Source: Mastigamoeba balamuthi (Eukaryota; Evosea; Mastigamoebida; Mastigamoebidae). From it: a stretch of DNA of 64,000 bases. Positions 33,631-43,623 of the stretch are shown here, in pieces. The notes below the pieces were generated by a model. The model made no database searches, was not told the DNA's origin, and saw only the letters and a list, made by a program, of their open reading frames with translations. The translations under genes and the position numbers were made by a program. Each line of letters starts with the position of its first letter. Within the stretch, counting starts at the first letter, position 1. The DNA is taken from assembly GCA_902651635.1 (NCBI GenBank), contig CACRSC010000031.1, positions 819,058 through 883,057 of the forward strand. The letters are read 5' to 3'.

Positions 33631-35541
33631 TCACAGGAGAGCGAGCAGCATCAGCACCAATGCCGACGACTGCGCCCCTGCGCCGTTGCGTGCCTCCTCC
33701 TGCGCCTGAACTGCCAGGCCCTGGTAGAACTCCTCCGATGTCATTCCGTCGCAGTGGGGCACGTTCGGGAGCTCGCCCTGGTTGTAGCTCGCCAGGAACG
33801 TGGCAAGGTTGCCCATTGCAGCAGGCAGATCGCTCTCTTGTCCACTCCAGACTCCCAGACTGCCAAAGTACATTTCGGCGTCGCGAAGTGCGGAAAGAAC
33901 AGCATCAGGCTGGTGTTCCGCTCCGAACAGCGCCACGTTCAGCTTGGCCGCAATGTACTGGTGTGCCAGCTGGCAGTACCGACCGCAGCTGTTCGGCTTC
34001 CTCTGCCCGGGAAGCTGCTGGCCGGGGGCCAGGCGCAAGATGTCGATCCACGACATCCACGGGTTGAGGGAGCCCTTGAGAGCCGGGAACACGATCGTGG
34101 AATTGAACCACTTGTCCGACGGGTTGTAGCCAGCAGGCCACGGGTGCATGGCGATGTTCTTCCAGTACCCCTGAGTGAAGGAGCAGAGGCCCCAGTTGGT
34201 TGGGCCTTCGGACGAGCTGCTGATCGCGTTGCTCGAGGGAATGGTGCTGGCACTGGCGCTGCCCGCTGTGCTGCTCGACGACGGCTCGGGAGGTGGTGGA
34301 GGGCACGTGTAGTTGACGCACCAGGTGAGGTTCACGCTCAGCAGCGTCTCCTGGTCGCTGACCTGAAGCACAAGTGGCTCCACGAATTGCTGGGGGGTAT
34401 CCGAGCAATTAAGCACGACCGTCTGGTTGACGCTGACGTTGAATGCCCCAGACATCGGGAATTCGGCAGAGACCTCGGGCTCATCCAAGGCACACCACTG
34501 GGCGAGCAGTGCGGAATACTCCGACGCGTTCAGCATCGCGCAGTTGTTGGTGAGCTCGAGGTTCCAGTCAACCAGTATCTCTACGACTCCGCCCTCGACC
34601 TTTGACCCCGGGAGTGTCACCATTTCCACGGTCACGGGACCGCTGGGAACAGACGAAAATGATCCGCTGAAGAAGCACTCTGTCAGCGGCTGGCCTGCGG
34701 GAATCACAGCCTACGACGCACTCGATGTGAGAAGGGCTTTCGGAGGGGCGCGGAGAGAGAGAGAGAGACAGAGACTTACCACAGAGCAATTGTTCCAGAG
34801 ATCCTGTCCGTCGATTCTGATATGCCATGCACTAACGTTGATCGGGTACAGATGGTCTGGGTTGGAGTAGAGCACCCGTCCGGCGAGCGTGATCGTGTCT
34901 GTCGTCTTGGCGAACGAGACGCTGACCTCGCCCGCCATTGTGACCGCGATGGGCTGATCGCCCACTGGTTCCTCGATGCACTGCGCGTCCGCCTCTTGGT
35001 TCGATGCCAACGACCACGTGTAGTCGGTTCTCCGATTTCCGGTGGCACTCCCGCCCAGGAATACGTGGTAATTCCTTTTTGGCCGGAAATGTCAGTGCGG
35101 ACTATTCGTAATTTCAGATGAATTTCACCAGCAGATTTCAATGTGGCTGATGGCCGCGGGCAAGCCGCTCGGGTTGATCGGGGTCGTGATCACGTCCTCT
35201 GAGCTGCTCGTGTCGTTGGGGTGGTACACCCACGCGATGGCGCCGAGCTTGCCTCCCTTCATGATGATCACGTCGATCAGCAGCGTCGAGCTCCACTGCA
35301 GGACCCGACCGCTGCCGTCTGTGACGATGGTGATCTGCTGGAGGCCGTCGGCGGTGAGGTTGAACACGTGGACACCTGGTGTGGCAACGTCCGCGCCGTT
35401 GATCTTGATATCGTACGTGAGCGTCAGGCCGAGGGCGCTCTCAGCATCGGCACACGTCGGGTTCTTCGATATGTTGACGGGGTAGACTGCGACTGCAGCC
35501 CCCACGAGGAGAAGCAGAGCCGAGAGCGTTGAGAGTGCCAT
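33631..35541 (-). CDS. Secreted, probably GPI-anchored surface protein A (TQGYWKN motif)
   Basis: Three exons, 35541-35129, 35074-34780 and 34710-33631, phases 2 and 0; 595 residues. Residues 1-18 form a signal peptide (LSTLSALLLLVGAAVA). The C-terminus NGAGAQSSALVLMLLALL is a small-residue site followed by a hydrophobic tail, as in GPI-anchor signals. Between them are beta-rich sequence with many N-glycosylation sequons, a Pro-rich spacer (CPPPPPEPSSSS) and a Cys-flanked block beginning CSFTQGYWKNIAMHPWP. The TQGYWKN signature is familiar from secreted proteins of bacteria and some protists, function unknown. Likely a cell-surface or cyst-wall protein. Its neighbour at 37038-38883 is a close paralogue. 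The second intron contains a GA repeat that differs in length between the copies. Confidence 0.85.
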
Positions 35542-35545
35542 AAGT

Positions 35546-35575
35546 CACGTGTTGACTCGAGGAGACACTATAAAG
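35546..35575 (-). promoter_or_regulatory. Core promoter of surface gene A: CACGTG and TATA box
   Basis: Reading toward the gene, TTTATAG (35569-35575) is followed 18 bases later by CACGTG (35546-35551) and then the ATG at 35541. The whole arrangement, including CACGTGACTTATGGC, recurs at gene B. The 5'UTR must be very short. Confidence 0.55.
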
Positions 35576-35729
35576 TGACTGGATTGCGTCCGGTAACCGC
35601 CTTATAAACTGGCACATGTTGTAGCTATGACGTCTTCGCCCGCTCGCCATTTCTTCGGAAAAGTACATTATTTTGCACAACGATGCTAATGAAGAACCAT
35701 AAAACTGTGAATATTGAGTTACTCCGAAA

Positions 35730-36480
35730 TCAGATCTGCACCTTTCGCCCAGCTCGTGGACAAGGGCGAGCCTCGGTGAACTCGAGCAGAGCAGACCGGG
35801 GCTTGGACAAAGGGTCTGCGAGGCCGCCCAGAGCCGAGGAGGAGCGCGAACGATTCGTTTCGGCTCCATCGCTGCCGCTGTCGTCGCCATCTGATCCGCT
35901 GTCGCTGGGTCTGTCCGAGGAGCCGTCAGTGTCTCTGGGGTCGTCTTCCGAGCTGCTGAAGCCATGGCTGAGCCTGTGCCTGTGCTTGCGGCTGTGCCTA
36001 TGGCTGTAGCTGCCCCCAGCGGAGCGGCGGGAGGGAGCGCTGGAGCGCTGTACTGCGGTATCGTAGACGACGAGCCCCATCTCTGAACGGCTGGGCAGAA
36101 GAGGGGTCGAGAGGGCTGTCGAAATGCCCTGCAGAGGTACTCGCGACAGTGGACATACAGACGGCTTGCGCGGGGTCCGGGGTATCCATGGCCTCGTCAT
36201 AAATGCTGCGGAGGGGATCCGGGGCGGCCCGCATGAGGGAGAACGTGGGCTGGGTGCTGCCATCTTCCTCCTACGAAGAGTCGAGGTCGATGATGGGGAC
36301 GCCGTCTTCTCCGCGACGGGGCCAGGAGCCTCGGGCCCCTAGATGCTGCCGTCGGGTTTCCGACGACGTACACCTCCGACGGCGGTGTATTTCGCAGCAC
36401 GTTATCGAACCACCCGTCGATCACCAGCGTTTGAGAAACTCGAGGTGCAGGACCCAAGCCGAGGGCGGCACACTCTGAGC
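35730..36480 (-). pseudogene. 3' fragment of duplicated gene X, copy 1
   Basis: Minus-strand sequence upstream of surface gene A that resembles 39030-39560. Recognisable parts are a stretch near 36380-36420 (NTPPSEVYVVGNP), RSEMGLVVYDTAVQR and a Ser/Asp/Glu-rich tail (SSSEDDPRDTDGSSDRPS). The open frame of 178 codons at 35730-36263 has no supported start, and its upstream exons are absent, so it looks like a truncated copy left by the duplication. The SED-rich tail is also present at 40430-40638. Confidence 0.5.
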
Positions 36481-36587
36481 GGCACTGGTGAGTTTCGGAG
36501 GGGCACTCCCAGAGAGAAGTGAGGAAGGCCTGCTGGGGTCGGCCGTGCACGTGACCGAGCTGGGCGCAGCAAACCATCCGTGAGGAA

Positions 36588-36742
36588 CCAGGCCCAGAAC
36601 GTGCTGCTATAGGAGGCCGCCTCGCGGGGCCTGACCATGCGCACCGCTTTCTCGGCGAGTGCTATGGGGAGGGGCTGGGCGTGGCCCGCGACTGCGCCGA
36701 GGCGGCACGGAGATACGAGCTCGCAGAGCGGGGCGACCTGAG
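36588..36742 (+). pseudogene. Fragment of the Sel1-repeat gene
   Basis: About 155 bases matching 33032-33190 of the Sel1 gene, with scattered substitutions and small indels that break the frame. It lies in the same orientation and the same position relative to surface gene B as the intact gene does to surface gene A. It therefore marks the left edge of the second duplication unit. Confidence 0.75.
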
Positions 36743-37037
36743 CTGCTGAGTCCCTTTGATGGACCGCACACAAGATTCTCACTCAGGAAAGCAGTGTGGG
36801 ACCCGGCGTTGAAGCTGATGAGGTCTCTCGCAAGTCAAATAATATTCAGCACAGCAGTCTTAGCATGTGAGCCACAGAACCAGTGGTTGGGCTCGGGGAG
36901 GGAAGTGGTTGTGTCACTGGAGCCTCTTCTGTACATAACGCCTCTCAGCTCTCACTTCACAGGAGAGCGAGCAGCATCAGCGCCTGTGACGACGGCAGCC
37001 CCTGCGCTGTTGCGTGCCTCTTCCTGCGCCTGGACTT

Positions 37038-38883
37038 CTAGGGCCTGGAAGAGTAGTCCTCCGATGTCATTCCGTCGCAGTGGGGCACGTTCGGGATCTC
37101 TCCCTGGTTATAGCTCGCCAGGAACGTGGCAAGGTTGCCCATTGCAGCAGGCAGATCGCTCTCGTGTCCACTCCAGACTCCAAGGCTGGCGAAGTACGAC
37201 TCAGCGTCGCGAAGGGCCGACAGAACGGCATCAGGCTGGTGGTCCACTCCGAACAGCGCCACGTTCAGCTTGGCAGCAATGTACTGGTGTGCCAGCTGGC
37301 AGTACCGACCGCAGCTGTTCGGCTTCCTCTGCCCGGGAAGCTGCTTGCCGGGGGGCAGGCGCAAGATGTCGATCCACGACATCCACGGGTTGAGGGAGCC
37401 CTTGAGAGCCGGGAACACGATCGTGGAATTGAACCACTTGTCCGACGAGTTATAGCCAGCAGGCCACGGGTGCATGGCGATGTTCTTCCAGTACCCCTGA
37501 GTGTAGGAACAGAGGCCCCAGTTGGTCGGACCTTCGGACGAGCTGCTCATCGCATTGCTTGAGGGGCCAGTGCTGGCACTGGCACTGGCACTGGCGCTGC
37601 CCGCTGTGCTGCTCGACGACGGCTCGGGAGGTGGTGGAGGGCACGTGTAGTTGACGCACCAGGTGAGGTTCACGCTCAGCAGCATCTCCTGGTCGCTGAC
37701 CTGAAGTACCAGAGGCTCCTGGAAGTATTGGAGAGTATCAGAGCACGTAACCACGACCGTCTGGTTGACGCTGACGTTGAATGCCCCAGACATCGGGAAT
37801 TCGGCAGAGACCTCGGGCTCATCCAAGGCACACCACTGGGCGAGCAGTGCGGAATACTCCGACGCGTTCAGCATCGCGCAGTTGTTGGTGAGCTCGAGGT
37901 TCCAGTCAACCAGTATCTCTACGACTCCGCCCTCGACCTTTGACCCCGGGAGTGTCACCATTTCCACGGTCACGGGACCGCTGGGAACAGACGAAAATGA
38001 TCCGCTGAAGAAGCACTCTGTCAGCGGCTGGCCTGCGGGAATCACAGCCTACGACGCACTCGATGTGAGAAGGGCTTTCGGAGGGGCGCGGAGAGAGAGA
38101 CAGAGACAGAGACAGAGACTTACCACAGAGCAATTGTTCCAGAGATCCTGTCCGTCGATTCTGATATGCCATGCACTAACATTGGCCGGATGCAGAGGAT
38201 CTGGGTTGGAGTAGAGCACCCGTCCGGCGAGCGTGATCGTGTCTGTCGTCTTGGCGAACGAGACGCTGACCTCGCCCGTCATTGTGACCGCGATGGGCTG
38301 ATCGCCCACCGGTTCCTCGATGCACTGCGCGTCCGCCTCTTGGTTCGATGCCAACGACCACGTGTAGTCGGTTCTCCGATTTCCGGTGGCACTCCCGCCC
38401 AGGAATACGTGGTAATTCCTTTTTGGTCGGAAATGTCAGCGGTAATTTTCCGTAACCGGCTTCATATTACCAGCATATGTTAATGTGGCTGATGTTCGCG
38501 GGCTCTCCACTCGGGTTGATCGGGGTCGTGATCACGTCCTCTGAGCTGTTCGTGTCGTTGGGGTGGTACACCCACGCGATGGCGCCGTCTTTTCCGCCCT
38601 TCATGATGATCACGTCGATCAGCAGCGTCGAGCTCCACTGCAGGACCCGACCGTCGCCGTCGGTGACGATGGTGATCTGATCGCCGTCGGCGGTGAGGTT
38701 GAACACGTGTACGCCGGGCGTGGCTACGTCCTCGCCGTTGATCTTAATCCCGTACGTGAGCGTCAGGCTGAGGATTTGCGCGGCATCAGCGCATGTAGGG
38801 TTCTTTGCTATGGTGACAGGGTAGACGGCGACTGCAGCCCCCACAAGGAGCAGCAGAGCCGAGAGCGTTGAGAGAAGTGCCAT
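37038..38883 (-). CDS. Secreted surface protein B (paralogue lacking the GPI tail)
   Basis: Exons 38883-38471, 38418-38124 and 38048-37038 have the same lengths and phases as gene A for the first two; 572 residues. The signal peptide (LLSTLSALLLLVGAAVA), glycosylation sequons, Pro-rich spacer and CSYTQGYWKNIAMHPWP block are kept. Most of exon 3 is nearly identical to gene A, whereas exon 1 has diverged more. Near the end, after CDGMTSED, a small indel shifts the frame and a stop follows at once. The hydrophobic C-terminal tail still exists in the DNA but out of frame. The product would be secreted rather than anchored, if expressed. A recent loss by error, or a sequencing error, is also possible. 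Confidence 0.8.
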
Positions 38884-38887
38884 AAGT

Positions 38888-38916
38888 CACGTGTTACTCG
38901 ATGGGTCACTTAAAAG
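38888..38916 (-). promoter_or_regulatory. Core promoter of surface gene B
   Basis: Same layout as gene A: a TATA-like CTTTTAAG (about 38909-38916), then CACGTG at 38888-38893, then the ATG at 38883. Conservation across the duplication, in otherwise diverging upstream DNA, supports a role. Confidence 0.5.
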
Positions 38917-39029
38917 TGGTTGAATCGTGTCTGGCAGACCGTCATATAAAACGGACACACGTTGTAGCTATGACGTCCTCGCCCCCGCTCGCCATTTCCT
39001 CGGAAAAGTGTATTTGCCCAACGTTATTG

Positions 39030-40320
39030 TATCGTCACAATCGGTGCATCCCAGATGCTTCTACAATCATCTCTGTACCTTTCGCCCAGCCGAGAGCGAG
39101 AGAGGGCCGTGGTGAACGTCGAGCGGAGCAGAAGGGCGCTAGGTCGCGAGTCTGCGAGGCTGCCCAGAGTCGAGGCAGAGCTGTGCCTACTCGCGGCTGT
39201 GACTACGACCGCAGCTGCTGCCCCAGAGCGCCGGGAGGCCCGCTGTACTGCGGCGTCGTAGACGACGACGAGCTTCACTGATCGGCGGGGCAGAAGAGGG
39301 GTCGAGCGGGGCTGCCGAAATGCCCGGCAGAGGTACTCGCGACAGCGGGCATACAGACGGTTTGCGCGGGGGGTCATCAGGGGCAGCCCGCATCAGGGAG
39401 GGTGTATGCGGGGACTGCAATTGTCCTACGACGACGAGTCGATTACATACGGGGACGGAGGTCTACTACGCGACGGGGGCAGGAGCATCGGGCCCTGAAA
39501 TGCTGCCGTCCGGGTTCACCACTGCGAACTCCTCCGACGGCGGCGGTTTGTGGATGCGCGTTTTCGAGACTTTTCGTCGATCACTCAAGCTAACTGATCC
39601 ACAAAAGCAGAGAACAGCGCTTTTTTTTACCTGCCTGCGCAGAAGTTGGTATGCTGTTCCGCGCTGCTGCGCCACGTAAAACCGCTCCTCCAGGTCCCCG
39701 TCCCTGCTCGCCCCCCCCCCCCCCGCAGTGTTGACTAAATTATATTTGGCTTTCGGCCTCTTCTTCGCGGGCTCCCTCTTCTTGGTCACGGCTCTGCCTT
39801 CTTGGCCGGAGCGCGCATCGGGACCGTTTGCGGCCTGGCCCTGGCTGTGCTACTCTGTTATTCAGGCCGATGTCAAGTACCGTGCGTGGCCTTGCACCAC
39901 TGCTCCAGCTCGCGGCGCCTGTCCTCAAAGTTCGCTCGCAGCCCCGTCAGCTGCTGCTCGTGCACCACCTTAGGTTGCTGCATACCTTGTTGCTGTGGGA
40001 GCGAGCGAGCCGGATAGCGAGACCCCGAGGGCTGGGCGAGCGGGAGAGGAGAGGGGCACACACGAGGGAACCACCAGAACTCCCCTGCCCCCTCGTCGTT
40101 AGCTCGTCGTGCGCCCTCTGCGCCACCCTCAGCTGCGACTGCAGCCTCGTGCGCACAAGACAGACAGCAAAAGAGCCAGTAAAAAAGTACAAGTCCGTAT
40201 GCTCAAATCAATTGATTATTGCGGGATAGAACCTGTTGGTGGCGCGGAGGTAGCCCTCCTGGTCGACAAACTCGTCCAGCTGGACGCGGAGGCCGGCCTC
40301 GCCCAGCGGCGCATGGTATT
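39030..40320 (-). CDS. Gene X: coiled-coil protein, copy 2 (model uncertain)
   Basis: A set of small minus-strand exons. Pieces seen in order: EAGLRVQLDEFVDQEGYLRATN (about 40305-40233), LQSQLRVAQRAHDELTT (about 40150-40100), a coiled coil KVVHEQQLTGLRANFEDRRRE (about 39973-39890), a basic stretch TKKREPAKKRPKAKYNLVNT (about 39835-39730), GDLEERFYVAQQRGTAYQLL (39700-39640) and RIHKPPPSEEFAVVNPDGSI (39560-39480). Donor and acceptor sites fit most joins; one join may use a GC donor. The 3' part is degenerate relative to copy 1 and lacks the acidic Ser-rich tail. The family was not recognised. It may be functional, or be a decaying copy. Confidence 0.4.
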
Positions 40321-40429
40321 AGCAGAGACTATCTAGTGTCGGACCCGTCCGGAAGTGGAAAAGCCAGGGCAGCATGGCGCTTCGACAGCGCGAAAGACGC
40401 GGGGCTGTGAGGCCGACCACAGCCGAGGA

Positions 40430-40638
40430 GGAGCGCGAACAAAACCGCTGTTTTGACCGAGGGCACACTAATCAATCACAATGGGGGCGTCCTCTGACAG
40501 GCCCGCAGTGCTGGCAGGGCCCGCGAAGCTGGCTTCCGCCCCGTCGCTGCTGCCACTGTCGCCGCCAGACCCACTCTCGCTCGGGCTGTCCGAAGAGCCG
40601 TCAGTGTCTCGGGAGTCGTCGTCGCTGTAGTCGTCTTC
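40430..40638 (-). pseudogene. Third copy of the gene X acidic tail, cut by the gap
   Basis: Minus-strand reading DDSRDTDGSSDSPSESGSGG and onward, ending with a stop, matches the Ser/Asp/Glu tail of copy 1 at 35840-35960. It runs into the single N at 40639, so it is the end of a contig carrying a further copy. Confidence 0.5.
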
Positions 40639-40639
40639 N
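40639..40639. other. Single-N contig join
   Basis: One undetermined base. The left flank is duplicated-gene sequence and the right flank is an unrelated conserved gene without a start, so this is an assembly join of unknown size rather than a one-base ambiguity. Confidence 0.8.
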
Positions 40640-41203
40640 TCTGGCGACGCGTCCGCTGCGGCGCGGCGGGCGGCCGAGGAGCGGGTGCGCAGGGCGCGCG
40701 GGGCCGAGTGCGAGGCGCGGCTGCTGCGGCGGCTGCGGGCGGCGGGGCTGGGGTTCCGGTCGGAGGAGGACCTGCGGAGGGAGGGCTACACCAAGACGCC
40801 TGACGTGATGCTCGACGTGCCCTGCGCGGTGGCCGGACCCCGGGGGCCGCGGCTGGCCAACTGGGTCGAGAGCAAGGCGCTGTTCGCGGACCCGCAGACG
40901 CACAGGAGGTACTGCCAGGAGCAGTACTACAGATACAGGAACAGGTCAGGAACCTGATTCGCTCCCACTTTTTCCGCATAAAGAGAGAACCGAGGGGCGA
41001 GAGACGGAAAGCACTGATGGTCAGAGATGTTCCGGTTTGGCGACTGAAGGTACGGTCCGGGCGTCGTGATTTACTGGATGGGATTCCACGAGGACATCGC
41101 GCGGGACGACGATGTGCTGGTGGTCGACGACCTGCCGCCGCTCGAGCCGCTGCTGTCCGCTTCCTTCCTCTCCGTGTCGTCTCCTAACCCGAACGGGCAA
41201 TAA
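40640..41203 (+). CDS. CDIN1: CDIN1 (C15orf41)-like nuclease, 5' end missing
   Basis: Two exons, up to 40944 and 41050-41203, joined in phase across a 105-base intron. The sequence has the TPD-family signature: EGYTKTPDVMLDVPCAV, NWVESKALFADPQTHRRY, then QYYRYRNRYGPGVVIYWMGF. Human CDIN1 shows the same order and belongs to the PD-(D/E)xK-type nucleases, with the Asp and the Glu-x-Lys (ESK) as likely catalytic residues; both are present. In animals it binds codanin-1 and mutations cause dyserythropoietic anaemia; its ancestral role is unclear. The N-terminal helical part is lost at the gap at 40639. The gene ends with GQ and TAA; AATAAA follows at about 41267. Confidence 0.88.
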
Positions 41204-41291
41204 TTCAGATAGACAGAACGTGTCTACTCGCTTCCCCTTTGCGGACGGAAAATATCGTTCATTTCAATAAAATACGGTGCAGTCTTCAAGG

Positions 41292-41642
41292 ATGAACTCG
41301 AGGGCTGCTGTGGCGAAAGGCGAGAGAGAGGCCTCCGGCACTCCCCCACTGGCTAGAGACATCAGCGACCTCAAGAACGTGGAGAACGAGCCCCCCGAGT
41401 ACCCCCGCAGGTGCCGTCGCGTCGACACCACAAACCGCGGGGCAAAGGGCCGCAAGAGCATCGCCCTCATGCCCGCTTCCGTCGAGGAGCACCTACGCCT
41501 GGTACGGGGACCCTGCCTCTCACCAGTTGCAGTGCGCGTCCCTCGAAGTGGCCCTCCCTGACAGCGACGGGCGTTCTTTTCTATGCAGGGAGGGATTCTC
41601 GCGGTTTTGGTGCCGCGACCGCGAAAGCAGGCGGACATCTGA
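41292..41642 (+). CDS. Small basic protein of unknown function
   Basis: Two exons, 41292-41501 and 41589-41642 (intron 87 nt, GTACGG...TGCAG), giving 87 residues. The N-terminal half is polar (DISDLKNVENEPPEYPRR) and the end is GGILAVLVPRPRKQADI after SVEEHLRL. The spliced frame continues in phase and stops at a TGA, which favours a real gene. No family recognised. It starts about 20 bases after the poly(A) signal of the CDIN1 gene, so promoter and 3'UTR overlap. Confidence 0.5.
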
Positions 41643-41935
41643 ATGGCGGTGCGCATCGCGTTGCCAGTGTCCGCATACGTTGCGAGGCAGCTAGTTGGCC
41701 CACGCACACGCACACACAAGACAGACTTTACTACAGCAGTAAACTGGTACTCCTTAATGAAATAGAGAGTTCACTTCGATTGGTACCGAACCTTTCTTGT
41801 ATACCTCATTTAAATGGGTCCTTTCTTGTCCGAGCCGAAGTTCCAAGAACATACTACGGGGGTCCCATGATGCCTATAGGGGTAACGCAATCCAGGAATA
41901 CATATATGGAATAGTATGAAACGTTCTCTTCGGCT

Positions 41936-42808
41936 TTATTTCTCGTCGAAGGCCAGAGCGGGCTTCTTCGCCCGCTTCTTCGCGGGAGCCGCTGAGTGCT
42001 CCTCCCCGCCGGCTTGCCTCTTGGCCTTGCGGGGCTTCTCGCCAAGCAGACTCTCCCCAGCCTTCTTCTTCTCCTCCACGTCCTTCTTCTTGGACTCGCG
42101 TCTCTGCGGACACACAGTCAGCGGGGACTCAACCGGCGACAACCCCGCGCACCTCCTGGCGGCGCTTGAAGGCCTGCGAAGAGGCCACCTGCTCCATGAA
42201 GGTCTCGTTATCCTCCTTGACACGCGAGATGGCCACCTTGAGCCTCTGCTGCCTCTGCGCCTGCTCGTACGCTGCGCGGCACCCGGCCAGTGAGCGAACA
42301 GCGCGCAGGCCAGAGGGGGAGAGGAGGCCGCCAGCCGGCTCTCCGCGGACGCACCCAGGCGCTCTGTGAGGTGGAACCACTTGAACTTGGGCAGGTACTT
42401 GATCGTCCAGATCTCCTGGGCGTACGGGGCCCTGCGGGCCCCCTGGATCTCGGTGCCGTTGAGCGTCATGGCTGCGAGCCTCGCCTTGCGCTTGTCCGCA
42501 AACTCGACCCAGCCCTCGAGGAACTTCCTCCTGCCGTCGCCGCCGGCCTTCTTGCGGGCCTTGACGTGCGCCTCGTCCTCGGGCACGAGGTAGATGCGCA
42601 GGGTCTTGCCGTAGGGCTCCATGAACTGCCGCAGGATCGTGGGGTTCATGCCTGTGGGGATGCGGCTCAGGTACACGACCCCGCACTGCTCCTGCGCCGC
42701 GTTGAACTCGGCCAGCTCCGACGCGCTGATCGGCTTGACGATGTTCGCGCGGCGCTCCTCCTCGAGGCGCTCCTGCCTCTCCTCCTTGGTTTCCGCCGCC
42801 TCCGCCAT
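41936..42808 (-). CDS. ESF2: ESF2/ABT1-type ribosome assembly factor
   Basis: Three exons, 42808-42355, 42271-42153 and 42103-41936, phases consistent; 246 residues. An RRM-like domain spans about residues 40-145: CGVVYLSRIPTGMNPTILRQ, RIYLVPED, FLEGWVEFADKRKARLAA and the diagnostic EIWTIKYLPKFKWFHLTE. Next come a helical stretch (AYEQAQRQQRLKVAI) and a basic, Lys-rich tail with nuclear signals (KKRAKKPALAFDEK). In yeast Esf2 works with Dbp8 on early 18S rRNA processing in the nucleolus; the same role is inferred here. The length is close to the family norm. Divergent from the transporter gene at 42932. Confidence 0.93.
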   Translation of the reverse strand: MAEAAETKEERQERLEEERRANIVKPISASELAEFNAAQEQCGVVYLSRIPTGMNPTILRQFMEPYGKTLRIYLVPEDEAHVKARKKAGGDGRRKFLEGWVEFADKRKARLAAMTLNGTEIQGARRAPYAQEIWTIKYLPKFKWFHLTERLGASAESRLAASSPPLACALFAHWPGAAQRTSRRRGSRGSRWPSRVSRRITRPSWSRWPLRRPSSAARRCAGLSPVESPLTVCPQRRESKKKDVEEKKKAGESLLGEKPRKAKRQAGGEEHSAAPAKKRAKKPALAFDEK

Positions 42809-42931
42809 TCCTGTTGGGTCCCGGAAGATATGCTGCTTCTGATTAGATTTGCCCCCTGACGTCAACTCAGGGGAGATTTTTGAGCTCAAAAATCCCCGAC
42901 CAGCATCACGTGAAACGTCACTCAAGCAGCG
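42809..42931. promoter_or_regulatory. 123-base divergent promoter with stacked palindromes
   Basis: The gap between the ESF2 and transporter start codons holds a TGACGTCA site inside a 7-base inverted repeat (CCCCTGA...TCAGGGG), a perfect 20-base palindrome GATTTTTGAGCTCAAAAATC (about 42874-42893), and CACGTG (about 42906-42911). TGACGTCA matches bZIP (CRE) sites and CACGTG matches bHLH E-boxes. All are symmetric, as suits a two-way promoter. Confidence 0.55.
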
Positions 42932-43557
42932 ATGCCGACAAAGTGGCAGACCCGCTTGGGGATCTCGAGTGCGACTGGCCTCATCGTGCTCGGTATCACC
43001 ACCCTGATGATCGCGGCTGCCGAAGGCGGGTTCACCGCCCTCGGGGCCTCGCGGACTGTGGTCATCGTCCTCTGCTTCATCCTGGGCGCAGCAGCGTTCC
43101 TCACGGGTATCGGGATGTGGATACGTGGCGACACGTGGTCGTACACGGTGCTCACGGTGTTCGGGGTGTTCCTGCTCTCGCTGGCCACGCTGCTGCTGCT
43201 GAACCTCAGGCTGCTGGCCGGCGGCACCTCGGACGAGACCTCTCGCGCTGCGTTCTACCTCATCTGGGCGATCGTCGCAGCCACGTTCCTCCATAAGTCC
43301 TTCCGCGCGGGCGGTGTCATCCTCTTCACCGTCGTGACCATGTCGGTCGTCGTCTTCATCCTCAGCGCCGTCTTCCACGAGGTGCGCGGCACGCAACCGG
43401 GGCAAAACTGAGGCTCACGGCTAGAAAGGTTCGCGGGCTGGGGCACAGTAAGGCAGCGAGAACCATCGAGAGAGTGACGGGGTACTTCGGCGTTGTGCTG
43501 GGGGCCGTGCAGCTGTTCCTAGGCGTGGGCCTGGTCTACCGGTTCCCCAAGATATGA
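42932..43557 (+). CDS. GPR1/FUN34/YaaH family transporter (acetate/succinate type)
   Basis: Two exons, 42932-43381 and 43453-43557; 184 residues. Six hydrophobic segments are visible: ATGLIVLGITTLMIAAAE, VVIVLCFILGAAAFLTGI, VLTVFGVFLLSLATLLLL, AFYLIWAIVAATFL, GGVILFTVVTMSVVVFIL and YFGVVLGAVQLFLGVGLVY. The spacing, the GIGMWIRGDTWSYTVLTVFGVF segment (in place of the family's GNTFGATAF-SYG) and the size fit this family of monocarboxylate/succinate channels. The classic NPAPLGL start motif is not seen, so it is a divergent member. Placed in the plasma or an inner membrane. Substrate inferred only from the family. Confidence 0.75.
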
Positions 43558-43623
43558 GCGGGCCAGACTGGCCACGATTGCCACGCACTCGCGATTTATG
43601 CGCTGTGCATACGCCACCCCCCG

